In this document: positions 42,310-51,176 of the stretch, piece by piece
Layout of the letters: each line of letters opens with the position of its first letter
Numbering within the stretch: position 1 is the stretch's first letter
Source: Kerstersia similis
GTDB lineage: Bacteria; Pseudomonadota; Gammaproteobacteria; Burkholderiales; Burkholderiaceae_B
Length of the DNA stretch: 64,000 nt
Direction of reading: 5' to 3'
NCBI RefSeq assembly: GCF_965139615.1
Contig: NZ_CBCSIQ010000004.1
Span: forward strand, 157,523 to 221,522
The notes under the pieces: generated by a model
Seen by the model: the letters and a program-made list of their open reading frames with translations, nothing else
Told to the model about the DNA's origin: nothing
Database searches by the model: none
Made by a program: the position numbers and the translations under genes

Positions 42310-43598
42310 GCTACGACACTCTGGGCTTTATTCTGTTTGGGCTGTTCCTGTTGTTTCTGGCGACGGGAGTACCGTTGGCGGTGGCCTTGGGATTGTCCGG
42401 GACGGCGGTGGTGGCTTTTGCCGACCTGGGCATGCTGTCGGTGCCGATGAATGTGTATAACAGCGTCTCCAAGTATCCGCTGCTGGCCATTCCCATGTTC
42501 ATTCTGGCCGGTGTGCTGTTCGAGCGCGCCGGGATTGCCGCGTCCATGGTGCGCTTCGCGGCTTCCATCGTGGGCCCGCGGCGTGGCGGGCTGGCCGCGA
42601 CGGCGATTATCGTGGCGATGATACTGGGTGGGATTTCCGGTTCTGGCCCGGCGGCATCGTCAGCGGTCGGGGCCGTGATGATTCCGCAGATGATACGTGC
42701 CGCCTATCCGCGGGGCTTTGCCGCCGCCGTCGTGGGGGCGGGCGCATCGACCGATATCTTGATTCCGCCTTCGATCGCGCTCGTGATCTACAGCATGCTG
42801 GTGCCCCAGGCCAGCGTGCCTGCCCTGTTTGCCGCAGGCATGATACCGGGGGTGCTGGCCGGCCTGTTTTTGATCGGCGGTTCGGTCTGGCTGGCGCGGC
42901 ACCATGAGATCGGTACCGAGCAGGACGATGTGCGGCCGCCGTTCTGGGCCAGCCTGCGTGAAGCCATCTGGGCCTTGATGGCGCCTGTGGTGATTTTGGG
43001 CAGCATGCGCACGGGGCTGGTGACACCGACGGAAGCTGCAGTGCTGGCGGTATTCTATGGCCTGATCGTCGGTGTCCTGGTCTATCGCTCGTTGACGCCG
43101 CGTGTGCTGTATCGGGTACTGGTTGAAGCCTGCGAACTGTCAGCCATCATTCTCATCATCCTGGCGCTGGCGTCGGTCTTTTCGCTGGCCAGCAATGCGC
43201 TGGGCACCTTCGATCATCTGGCGCGGGCGCTGGTGTCGTCGGTCAGTTCAGAGATCGGTTTGCTGTTGATGATCAACCTGGTGCTGCTGATCGCCGGCAT
43301 GTTCATCGACGGCATTTCGATCTTCTTCATTTTCCTGCCCTTGTTCATTCCCATCATGAATTATTTCCAATGGGATCCGGTGTGGTTCGGTATCCTGATC
43401 GTCATCAACATTGCGATCGGGCAGTTCACGCCGCCGGTAGGCCTGAACCTGGTGGTCACCGCCAGGATCGCCCGGACGTCCCTGGAGTCCACGACGTATT
43501 GGGCCGTCATGCTGAGCCTGTTCATGGTGTTGCTGCTCTTGCTGTGTACGTTTGTGCCGCAGCTGGTGCTATGGCTGCCCCGGATGCTGGGCTATTAG
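42306..43598 (+). CDS. TRAP transporter large permease (DctM family)
   Basis: 430 residues with about 12 transmembrane helices. Typical DctM sequences are YPLLAIPMFILAGVLFERAG, GISGSGPAASSAVGAVMIPQM, PPSIALVIYSML and FTPPVGLNLVV. It translocates the bound organic acid using a sodium gradient. The gene overlaps dctQ by ATGA. A long hairpin follows the stop. Confidence 0.93.
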   Translation: MSYDTLGFILFGLFLLFLATGVPLAVALGLSGTAVVAFADLGMLSVPMNVYNSVSKYPLLAIPMFILAGVLFERAGIAASMVRFAASIVGPRRGGLAATAIIVAMILGGISGSGPAASSAVGAVMIPQMIRAAYPRGFAAAVVGAGASTDILIPPSIALVIYSMLVPQASVPALFAAGMIPGVLAGLFLIGGSVWLARHHEIGTEQDDVRPPFWASLREAIWALMAPVVILGSMRTGLVTPTEAAVLAVFYGLIVGVLVYRSLTPRVLYRVLVEACELSAIILIILALASVFSLASNALGTFDHLARALVSSVSSEIGLLLMINLVLLIAGMFIDGISIFFIFLPLFIPIMNYFQWDPVWFGILIVINIAIGQFTPPVGLNLVVTARIARTSLESTTYWAVMLSLFMVLLLLLCTFVPQLVLWLPRMLGY

Positions 43599-43611
43599 GC
43601 GGGCAGGAAGG

Positions 43612-43650
43612 ACGCAGACGGCAGCCATAGGGTCTGGCTGCCGTCTGCGT
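43612..43650. terminator. 15-bp hairpin between convergent dctM and trpB
   Basis: Perfect stem ACGCAGACGGCAGCC (43612-43626) and GGCTGCCGTCTGCGT (43636-43650). No T tract follows on either strand, so it may stabilise mRNA ends or act with Rho rather than as a simple intrinsic terminator. Confidence 0.5.
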
Positions 43651-43706
43651 GGGGGCTCCGCGCCGGGCAAGCGCCAGGTGCGGACAGGTGTGGCCCGGAA
43701 GGGGCA

Positions 43707-45014
43707 TCAGGCGGGGGAGGTCGCTGCCATGTGCTCCAGGACGGTATTCATGTCTTTGTCGCCCCGCCCGGAGAGGTTGACCAGGATGGCCTGATCCGGG
43801 CGCATTTCACGCGCCAGCTTCAGCGCGTAGGCCACCGCATGGCTGGACTCCAGGGCCGGGATGATGCCTTCGGCCCGGCAAAGGTAGTGAAAGGCGTGCA
43901 AGGCCTCCTCATCGGTGATGCCGACGTATTCCACTCTGCCGATATCATGGAGCAGAGCGTGTTCCGGGCCAACGCCTGGGTAATCCAGCCCGGCACTGAT
44001 GCTGTGTGTTTCCATGACCTGACCGTCATCATTCTGGATGATATAGGTGCGGTTGCCGTGCAGCACGCCAGGGCTGCCGCGTTGCAAAGACGCGGCATGC
44101 CGGCCGCTGTCCAGGCCCAGGCCAGCCGCTTCCACGCCAATGAGCCGGACATGGTCTTCGCTGATATAGGGGTGGAAGATGCCGATGGCATTGCTGCCGC
44201 CGCCCACGCAGGCAACGACGGCGTCCGGCTGGCGCCGGCCCAGGCCCAGGCTGCCCATGATGTCGGGCATCTGCACGCGGCACTCCTTGCCGATCACGCT
44301 CTGGAAGTCGCGCACCATCATGGGGTAGGGATGCATGCCCGCCACGGTGCCGATCAGGTAGAACGTGCGGTCAACGTTGGCGACCCAATCGCGGATAGCC
44401 TCGTTCATGGCGTCCTTGAGTGTCCGGCTGCCGGATTCGACGCTGGCTACAGTCGCGCCCAGCAGTTTCATGCGCTGGACATTGGGCATCTGCCGGCGGA
44501 TATCTTCGCTGCCCATATAGACCACGCACTCCAGGCCATAGCGGGCGCAGATGGTAGCGGTAGCGACGCCGTGCTGGCCCGCGCCGGTTTCAGCGATGAT
44601 GCGCGGCTTGCCCATGCGCCGGGCCAGCAGAGCCTGGCCGATGACGTTGTTGATCTTGTGCGCACCGGTGTGGTTCAGGTCTTCACGCTTGAGGAAGATC
44701 TGCGCGCCGCCGGATTCCTCGCTCAGCCGCCGGGCGTGATAAACCGGGGACGGGCGCCCGACGTAGTGTGCCAATTCGTTGCGGAATTCAGAGATGAATG
44801 CCGGGCTGCGGCCGTAGTGCTGATAGGCATCGCGCAGTTCCGCGACAGCCTGGGCCAGGGTTTCACTGACGAAACTGCCGCCATAGGGGCCGAAGTGGCC
44901 GCTGGCATCGGGTTGCTGGTATTGCGAGCAATCAACCGAAACTTCCGGTTGCGGGGCATCACTAGCAGGGGCGGGTTGTGGTTTGAGCGAAAGCACGGGA
45001 CGGGAGGTATTCAT
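43707..45014 (-). CDS. trpB: Tryptophan synthase beta chain (stand-alone copy)
   Basis: 435 residues from the ATG at 45014. It makes tryptophan from indole and serine. TrpB1-type features are GHFGPYGGSFVSETLAQAV, the PLP lysine in NHTGAHKINNVIGQALLA, ETGAGQHGVATATICA and the phosphate loop CVGGGSNAIGIFHPY. The N-terminus is extended by about 40 low-complexity residues (KPQPAPASDAPQPEV). No trpA, trpF or other trp gene is adjacent, which is unusual for a TrpB1 type. It may be a second copy serving indole salvage. Confidence 0.92.
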   Translation of the reverse strand: MNTSRPVLSLKPQPAPASDAPQPEVSVDCSQYQQPDASGHFGPYGGSFVSETLAQAVAELRDAYQHYGRSPAFISEFRNELAHYVGRPSPVYHARRLSEESGGAQIFLKREDLNHTGAHKINNVIGQALLARRMGKPRIIAETGAGQHGVATATICARYGLECVVYMGSEDIRRQMPNVQRMKLLGATVASVESGSRTLKDAMNEAIRDWVANVDRTFYLIGTVAGMHPYPMMVRDFQSVIGKECRVQMPDIMGSLGLGRRQPDAVVACVGGGSNAIGIFHPYISEDHVRLIGVEAAGLGLDSGRHAASLQRGSPGVLHGNRTYIIQNDDGQVMETHSISAGLDYPGVGPEHALLHDIGRVEYVGITDEEALHAFHYLCRAEGIIPALESSHAVAYALKLAREMRPDQAILVNLSGRGDKDMNTVLEHMAATSPA

Positions 45015-46203
45015 GGTCAGACTCCATTGCTCCGCCAACACCGGGCCTGTGCAGGGATTAGGCGGCCGGGCGGCAGAAAATTCCAAGAATCCATTCACGC
45101 ATGCGGCATGCATCCCCCGATGTGATCAATGTCGGATCCCGCAAACCATGGGGATACCGGCACCGAGGCCAGGGGCGATGTCTGTCAGTAAGCAGCGGAA
45201 ATGGAAAACAAACGCCGGAAAGGCGGTCTCAGCGGCGTGAGCAGGCCCACGCGGAAACGGCGGCGTGAGGCCATCGTTCGCGTTTGCAGATATGCACCCA
45301 CCACGCGAGGCGCGGCGAGAGCTGGCGTTTGTTGGACGAAGTAACCAAGTCGATTCCTGTCGTAGGGTGGCGCAGCAGGCGGTATTGGCAAGCAGGAACT
45401 GCAGGCCCTGACGCTCTGGCGCACCTCTTTATTCTACTGCCAGATGAAAAGTAAGCAAGCCGGATGTTGGTCGGATTTGACATCTGCCGACAGACTGTGC
45501 GGATTTGCATCATGAGTGCGTACCTGTTTTTTGCGATGTTCGTGGGCGGCATCAGCATGGCGCGGAATGGCTGGTCATTTCCTGCCTCTGATGGGGGTTT
45601 TTCCGACAGGCCTGTCAAGTCGTGTTGATTTTTCCTGTGCGGCACAAAAAAATAGGGCCGCAAACAGGGCATGGCCTGGAGATTTTCCGGCTCAGCGTGT
45701 TACGATAAATTTCGATCCCTCAAGTTTGTCCGCTGACCGCATCGGCGTGCTGGGCTATATCAGACTGATTTTTTTGCCTGCCGTATTGCGGCTGCGCGAT
45801 TTCCTGGTTGCGCATGGGGTGCCTCGTCTGGCGCTTCTGTGACCTCGTCAGTCCGTTTCCCCCACTCTCCGGCGTTGTGCAGCGTGCTTGAAGCCATGTT
45901 GCCGTTTCAGCTGCGAGAGATCGAAGAACCCGTTTCCGGGGGCGTTTCACATTTGTGGTTTTTCTATCACCAGCCTGGCCAGGCGGGACGGGTCTCGTCC
46001 GTATCGAGTCGTTGCTTTTGTCTGTTTCCCAAAAGGATGCGCGGACAGACGCAATGGCTTTGACGGCAGTGCCCAGGAGGCGCTGCGTCTCCCGTGTGGC
46101 TGACTGAGCGGCCAGGATGAAGCCGTTCAGGCCGGAATCGGAAGTGGGAAGGGGGGATGAGGATCCGCCGTTCCCGTGTTTATCTGCAATCATTAAAGAC
46201 GAG
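45015..46203. other. Gene-poor 1.2-kb gap with a 12-bp palindrome
   Basis: No frame here looks like a real protein and no RNA gene is recognised. The sequence GACAGGCCTGTC at 45605-45616 is a perfect palindrome. A T run at 45769-45775 (TTTTTTT) and an A run at 45645-45651 stand out. The gap may contain degraded genes, small RNAs or long control regions for trpB and aspA. Confidence 0.5.
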
Positions 46204-47613
46204 ATGGAAACACGCCTTGAACATGATCTGCTTGGCGACCTGGAAGTGCCAGCAGACATCTATTACGGTATCCAGACCTACCGTGCCGTGCAAAACTTCA
46301 ATTTGTCCGGTACCAAGCTGTCCGACTATCCCTCCTTCGTCCGGGCCTTGGCGATGGTCAAGCATGCCTGCGCGGATGCCAACCATGCCCTGGGCCAGAT
46401 GGCGGACGACCGTCACGAAGCCATCGTGCATGCCTGCCAGCGTGTGGTGAACGGTGAATTCAGCGATCAATTCCCGGTCGATATGATTCAAGGCGGGGCC
46501 GGTACCTCGACCAATATGAACATGAACGAAGTCGTGGCCAATATCGGCCTCGAGTTCATGGGGCGCAAGAAAGGCGAGTATGCCCATCTGCACCCGAATA
46601 ACGACGTCAATATGTCGCAGTCCACCAATGACGTTTACCCGACGGCCATCCGTCTGGGCCTGTTGTTGGAGCAGCAGTCGGTGGTGGCCAGCCTGGATCG
46701 CCTGATTGATTCGCTGGAAAGCAAGGCGGGCGAACTGGCTGATGTGCTCAAGATGGGCCGCACGCAATTGCAGGATGCCGTGCCCATGACCATGGGGCAG
46801 GAATTCCACGCATTCGCCAGCACGCTGGCCGATGATGCGGATTATCTGCGCCAGGATGCCAAGCGCCTGTTGTATGACGTGAACCTGGGCGGCACCGCCA
46901 TTGGCACCGGCATCAACACGCACCCGGATTACGCAGGCCTGGCCGTGGCACGCTTGGCTGCCGTCAGTGGCGAAGCCATGCGCCCGGCGCGTGACCTGAT
47001 TGCGGCGACCTACGATATGGGTGCGTTCGTGATGCTGTCGTCGGCGCTCAAGCGCCTGGCGATGCGCCTGTCCAAGATGTGCAATGACTTGCGCCTGCTG
47101 GGCAGCGGCCCGCGTACTGGCCTGCAAGAACTGAATCTGCCGCCGCGCCAGCCGGGCAGTTCCATCATGCCGGGCAAGGTCAATCCCGTGATTCCCGAAG
47201 CGGTGAATCAGGTAGCCTTTGCTGTCATCGGTAATGATGTGGCCATTACCATGGCCGCCGAAGCCGGCCAGCTGCAGCTGAACGTCATGGAGCCGCTGGT
47301 GGCGTACAAGTTGTTCGAGTCGCAACGTCTGCTGGCCCGTTCCATGGATATGCTGCGCGAGCTGTGCATTGTCGGTATCACTGCCAATGCCACCCATAGC
47401 CGTCAATTGATGGAAAACTCCATTGGCCTGGTCACGGCGCTGAATCCGTTCATCGGTTACGAAAATTCCACGCGCATTGCGGCCAAGGCCCTGGAAACTG
47501 GCCGTGGCGTGCTGGAGCTGGTGCGCGAAGAAAAGCTGCTGGCCGACGATGTGCTGGAAGAAGTGCTCAAGCCTGAAAACATGATGCGTCCGCGCGTTGC
47601 CGCGCATAGCTGA
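46204..47613 (+). CDS. aspA: Aspartate ammonia-lyase
   Basis: 469 residues from the ATG at 46204; an upstream in-frame ATG at 46117 adds an atypical leader. The fumarase/aspartase superfamily motif GSSIMPGKVNPVIPEAVNQVAF is present, along with GGAGTSTNMNMNEVVANIGLE and LKMGRTQLQDAVPMTMGQEF, the last being typical of aspartase. It converts aspartate to fumarate and ammonia. The gene stands alone with a strong terminator. Confidence 0.92.
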   Translation: METRLEHDLLGDLEVPADIYYGIQTYRAVQNFNLSGTKLSDYPSFVRALAMVKHACADANHALGQMADDRHEAIVHACQRVVNGEFSDQFPVDMIQGGAGTSTNMNMNEVVANIGLEFMGRKKGEYAHLHPNNDVNMSQSTNDVYPTAIRLGLLLEQQSVVASLDRLIDSLESKAGELADVLKMGRTQLQDAVPMTMGQEFHAFASTLADDADYLRQDAKRLLYDVNLGGTAIGTGINTHPDYAGLAVARLAAVSGEAMRPARDLIAATYDMGAFVMLSSALKRLAMRLSKMCNDLRLLGSGPRTGLQELNLPPRQPGSSIMPGKVNPVIPEAVNQVAFAVIGNDVAITMAAEAGQLQLNVMEPLVAYKLFESQRLLARSMDMLRELCIVGITANATHSRQLMENSIGLVTALNPFIGYENSTRIAAKALETGRGVLELVREEKLLADDVLEEVLKPENMMRPRVAAHS

Positions 47614-47653
47614 TTCCAGCTTGCTGGCCGGTGATGTTGCGCCGGCCTGAATA

Positions 47654-47692
47654 ACCGGGAGCCGCCCTATCTGGGCGGCTCCCGGTTTTTTT
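47654..47692 (+). terminator. aspA terminator
   Basis: Perfect 13-bp stem CCGGGAGCCGCCC (47655-47667) and GGGCGGCTCCCGG (47673-47685) followed by seven T. The following 322 bases up to 48015 hold no gene; TATAAT at 47872-47877 is a possible -10 for the amidotransferase gene. Confidence 0.95.
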
Positions 47693-48014
47693 ATGCTCGC
47701 CCGCCAACGAATGGCTTTGCCGGCATCCGATGCTGCGGGCCGTGTCTGGCTGTTACCTTGCGAATACCGGTTGTTCATTGATTTTTTCGCGGTTCCTGCG
47801 GGGGCAAGCTGCCATGCTGAAAAATTGGCCGCGCAGTATGTCCTGTGATTTCTATTTGTACTAAGTCAATTTATAATTTGTCATGGGTCAAATTTAGCAG
47901 ATCAGGAAACGCCTTGTCCATGAATGCGGGCCTATCCTTGTGTCTGGGCTGGATAGCGAAGGTAGCCATGCAGGCGATCGGCGCCGGATTTCACTCTTAA
48001 CTGGAGCAGGTGAC

Positions 48015-48734
48015 ATGAAGACAGTAGTGGCGCTACGCCATGTTCATTTTGAAGACCTGGGCACGCTGGAAGCCTTGTTGCATGAGCGCGGCTTTCATCT
48101 GCACTACCTCGACCCTGCCGTGGATGATCTGTCGCAGGTGCCTGCGGACGCCTGCGATCTTGTCGTTGTCCTCGGCGGCCCGCTGGGTGCATTTGATGAA
48201 GAGCGTTATCCCTTTCTGGTCGATGAGCTGTATTGGCTGGCGCAACGTATCCGCAGTGGCCGGCCTGTGCTGGGGATCTGCCTGGGGGCGCAGCTGATCG
48301 CCCGTTTACTGGGTGCTGCGGTTGCTCCCATGGAGAGCAAGGAAATCGGCTTCGGCCCGCTGACACTGACGGCTGCGGGGCAGGGTTCGGTATTGGCCCT
48401 TTTGCAGGGGGTGCCGGTATTGCATTGGCACGGTGACCGTTTTGATGTGCCCCCTGGCGCGTCCCTGCTGGCAGGGACGGCGCTTTGCGCGCACCAGGCG
48501 TACACGGTGGGCGATGCGGTGTTGGGGCTGCAGTTCCACCTGGAAGCCGATGCCAGCCAGATCGAGCGCTGGCTTGTCGGCCATTGCAGTGAGCTGGCGC
48601 AGGCAGGGGTGGATCCTTGTGTATTGCGGGCTGAAGCGCAGCGTTATGGCGCCGATTTGAAAGAGGCTGCGCGCCGCGTGATCGGCATGTGGCTAGACCG
48701 GCTGGCCGATGAGGCGCTTGTCCAGCACCGGTAA
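48015..48734 (+). CDS. Class I glutamine amidotransferase-like protein
   Basis: 239 residues from the ATG at 48015; GGAG lies upstream. The amidotransferase triad is visible: nucleophile Cys89 in PVLGICLGAQLIAR, and the His and Glu in VLGLQFHLEAD. The sequence belongs to the GMP synthase-like single-domain group. Members hydrolyse glutamine or gamma-glutamyl compounds; no synthetase partner is adjacent. Function therefore is open, for example gamma-glutamyl-polyamine or related amide hydrolysis. Confidence 0.85.
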   Translation: MKTVVALRHVHFEDLGTLEALLHERGFHLHYLDPAVDDLSQVPADACDLVVVLGGPLGAFDEERYPFLVDELYWLAQRIRSGRPVLGICLGAQLIARLLGAAVAPMESKEIGFGPLTLTAAGQGSVLALLQGVPVLHWHGDRFDVPPGASLLAGTALCAHQAYTVGDAVLGLQFHLEADASQIERWLVGHCSELAQAGVDPCVLRAEAQRYGADLKEAARRVIGMWLDRLADEALVQHR

Positions 48735-49075
48735 GAGGAGGAGGGCGGCGCGCTTATGCTGCGCGTCCCCGATTGGCAGCCAGGCGTCCGCGCGGCATTC
48801 AAGCGGCGAGGGGACTGCCGCGTCTGTGTCGGCGTCTGCGGCCTGTATGGCCGATTGCCTGGGTCTATGCCTATTGCCGTACTGCCTGCCAAGGCAATGC
48901 CGGGTCAGGCAGCCAGGCGAGGAAAGCTGGTCAGGTTTCCTGATAATTTGATATGTTATATCATTTTATATTTGACGGATTGCACAGCGGAATGACGCTG
49001 GCATCCGTCGGCCATGTCTCCGTGTCTTCATGAATTCATGTCTATGACCGAGGCATTTTTCAAGGAAATTGCATC
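48735..49075. other. Intergenic region before the COG0523 gene
   Basis: No gene is visible in these 341 bases. The last 130 become AT-rich and contain the palindrome TGATATGTTATATCA described separately. Confidence 0.5.
48949..48963. promoter_or_regulatory. Palindrome resembling a Zur operator
   Basis: TGATAT-GTT-ATATCA, perfect 6-base arms, within an AT-rich stretch 113 bases before the COG0523 GTPase gene. The left half contains ATGTTATA, which matches half of the known Zur consensus; the right half does not match well. COG0523 metallochaperones are often under Zur control. The assignment is tentative. Confidence 0.4.
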
Positions 49076-50278
49076 ATGCCGGAATTGCAGAAACGCTTGC
49101 CAGTCACCGTGTTGTCCGGTTTTCTGGGGGCGGGAAAAACGACATTGCTGAACCATATTCTGAATAATCGCGAGGGTCGCCGTGTGGCGGTGATTGTCAA
49201 TGACATGTCCGAGGTCAACATCGACGCCGATCTGGTGCGCCAGGGTGGCGCGGCCTTGTCCCGGACGGATGAAAAACTGGTGGAAATGAGCAATGGCTGT
49301 ATCTGCTGTACCTTGCGCGAGGACTTGCTGCTGGAAGTGCAGCGTCTGGCGGGCGAGGGGCGTTTCGATCAACTGGTGATAGAGTCCACGGGGATTTCCG
49401 AGCCCTTGCCGGTAGCGGAAACTTTCACCTTCGAGGGCGAAGATGGACGCAGCCTGGCGGAAATTGCGCGTCTCGATACCATGGTGACTGTCGTGGATGC
49501 CTGCAATTTCCTGCGTGACTATGAATCTCGTGACAGCCTGCATTCACGCGGCGAGTCGCTGGGCGAGGAGGATGGCCGGACGGTGGTGGACCTGCTGGTG
49601 GAGCAGGTGGAATTCTGTGATGTCATCGTACTGAACAAAATAGACCTGGTCAGCGCGACTGAGCGTGAGCGCCTGTTGGGGGTGCTGCGTAGCCTGAATC
49701 CTCGGGCCAGGATAGAGCTGGCCAGTTTCGGGCAAGTGCCTCTGAGCAGCGTGCTGGAAACTGGGCTGTTCGATTTTGAGCAGGCCGCCCAGGCGCCAGG
49801 CTGGTTGAGGGAGTTGCGCGGGGAGCATGTACCGGAAACCGAGGAGTACGGCATCGGCAGCTTCGTTTATCGTGCCCGCCGCCCTTTTCATCCCCAGCGT
49901 TTTCATGTCTGGACGCGGCAGCGCTGGCCGGGCGTGGTGCGGGCCAAGGGCTTTTTCTGGCTGGCCAGCCATCCCGCGCTGGCAGGTTCCTGGTCACAGG
50001 CCGGGGCTGTGGCGCGGCAGCAGGTGGCTGGCTATTGGTGGGCCGCCATGCCGCCCGAACAGTGGCCGCAGGACCCGGAAGCTCTGGCCCTGATACAGCG
50101 TCACTGGATGGATGGGGTAGGGGATGCCCGCCAGGAATTGGTCTTGATCGGTGTCGGGATGGACGAAGCGGCGCTGCGCGCGGGATTTGCGCAGTGCTTG
50201 CTGACAGACGAAGAAATGGCGCAGGGCCCCGGTGTCTGGGTGGGCTGGAGCAATCCGTTCGACGACTGGCCGGCGTAG
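49076..50278 (+). CDS. COG0523 GTPase, putative zinc metallochaperone
   Basis: 400 residues. G-domain motifs are LSGFLGAGKTTLLNHIL (P-loop), NDMSEVNIDADLV (switch region), ESTGISEPLPVAETF and LNKIDLVS (G4). The metal-binding CxCC motif is in SNGCICCTLREDLLLE. The C-terminal CobW_C domain ends GVWVGWSNPFDDWP. Members insert metal, often zinc, into client enzymes under limitation. An AT-rich palindrome resembling a Zur site lies upstream. It is monocistronic, and its stop faces the DUF202 genes. Confidence 0.9.
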   Translation: MPELQKRLPVTVLSGFLGAGKTTLLNHILNNREGRRVAVIVNDMSEVNIDADLVRQGGAALSRTDEKLVEMSNGCICCTLREDLLLEVQRLAGEGRFDQLVIESTGISEPLPVAETFTFEGEDGRSLAEIARLDTMVTVVDACNFLRDYESRDSLHSRGESLGEEDGRTVVDLLVEQVEFCDVIVLNKIDLVSATERERLLGVLRSLNPRARIELASFGQVPLSSVLETGLFDFEQAAQAPGWLRELRGEHVPETEEYGIGSFVYRARRPFHPQRFHVWTRQRWPGVVRAKGFFWLASHPALAGSWSQAGAVARQQVAGYWWAAMPPEQWPQDPEALALIQRHWMDGVGDARQELVLIGVGMDEAALRAGFAQCLLTDEEMAQGPGVWVGWSNPFDDWPA

Positions 50279-50322
50279 GCGCCAGGCCGAAAACCGGGCT
50301 CAGTCCGTGATGCCGGCAGATG

Positions 50323-50682
50323 TCACGGAGAGGTGGCAGGCAGCAGGATTGCCAGCAGCGCGCCTGCTGTCGCCACGCCGCACGTTGCCGCCAGCCAGGG
50401 GATGGCGCGGGAAACCACGGAGCGGCCGGGCATGGACGCCAGGCCGCCGCGTAATAGCAGATGATGGCGGCGATGCGCCAGTAGCAGCGTGACGGCAGAC
50501 AAAACCATGACCAGCGCGCCCAGCGTCAGAATGAGATGGCTTTGCCGCAGCAGCCCGGATCTCAGGATCAGCAGGGCATTGCCCATCAGTGCCAGGCAGG
50601 TCCGGTTCCAGGCAAGGACGGTACGTTGGGGTTGCAGGCCGGGATCGTTGAGGTTCATGGCGCCCATAGGGGTTGCAGGCAT
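50323..50682 (-). CDS. DUF202 membrane protein (second of a pair)
   Basis: 119 residues if translation starts at 50682; an internal ATG at 50658 (MNLNDPGLQPQRT) is also possible. The DUF202 signature DPGLQPQRTVLAWNRTCLALMGNALLILRSG is present, with three transmembrane helices. It follows the other DUF202 gene after 8 bases. Function unknown; such small membrane proteins occur as YidG/YidH-type pairs. Confidence 0.85.
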   Translation of the reverse strand: MPATPMGAMNLNDPGLQPQRTVLAWNRTCLALMGNALLILRSGLLRQSHLILTLGALVMVLSAVTLLLAHRRHHLLLRGGLASMPGRSVVSRAIPWLAATCGVATAGALLAILLPATSP

Positions 50683-50690
50683 CCGCGGCC

Positions 50691-51038
50691 TTAGAGCATG
50701 ATGGCCATGATGATGGCGATGCCGCCCAATGCCGCTGCCAGCAGCGGGATTGCGGGCGTGTGCGGCAAGCCCTGGGACAGGCGCATGGCGCGTTCGTTCT
50801 GGCGCCAGCGCAGATAGGCCAGCAGACATAGCAGCGCAGCCAGCAAGGCCAGGCAAAGCGCCAGGATACGCACGGTGCCGGGTGGCCCCAGCTGGCTGGC
50901 GAACTGATCCAGCGCGACACCACCGGCCAGCAGCGCCAGGGCCGTGCGTATCCAGGCCAGAAACGTACGTTCGTTGGCCAGGGTGAAACGGTAGTCAGGG
51001 TCCTGGCCTTCCTGTTGCCAGCGGGGGCGGTTCAGCAC
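50691..51038 (-). CDS. YidH-like DUF202 membrane protein (first of a pair)
   Basis: 115 residues from the GTG at 51038, with GGAGAG five bases upstream; a longer TTG-started frame overlaps the fda terminator and is rejected. The signature DPDYRFTLANERTFLAWIRTALALLAGGVAL is typical of YidH-type DUF202 proteins. Three transmembrane helices are visible (about 27-46, 54-75 and 92-112). Function unknown. Paired with the gene at 50323. Confidence 0.88.
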   Translation of the reverse strand: MLNRPRWQQEGQDPDYRFTLANERTFLAWIRTALALLAGGVALDQFASQLGPPGTVRILALCLALLAALLCLLAYLRWRQNERAMRLSQGLPHTPAIPLLAAALGGIAIIMAIML

Positions 51039-51090
51039 GGGCTCTCCGGTGTGGGCGTATGGGGATATCTGAACATGATGCTGTGAAAAC

Positions 51091-51121
51091 GACAACGCCT
51101 CCCTGGTGGGGAGGCGTTGTC
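51091..51121 (-). terminator. Terminator of the class I aldolase gene
   Basis: Perfect 13-bp stem GACAACGCCTCCC (51091-51103) and GGGAGGCGTTGTC (51109-51121); on the minus strand GTTTTC follows. It lies between the aldolase stop and the DUF202 pair. Confidence 0.8.
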
Positions 51122-51176
51122 TGTCTGGCGGCAGCCGGGAGGCATGCCTCTGCCTGCTGCCGTCCAGGCCGGGAGA

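Noticed and set aside
43731..45125. 464-residue open frame antisense to trpB
   Set aside because: Shadow of a clearly recognisable PLP enzyme.
45229..45842. Open frames of 147 and 108 residues in the trpB-aspA gap
   Set aside because: Composition is not protein-like, they overlap on opposite strands, and there are no ribosome-binding sites.
46180..47778. 532-residue open frame antisense to aspA
   Set aside because: Shadow of aspA; runs through the aspA terminator, which no real gene would be expected to do.
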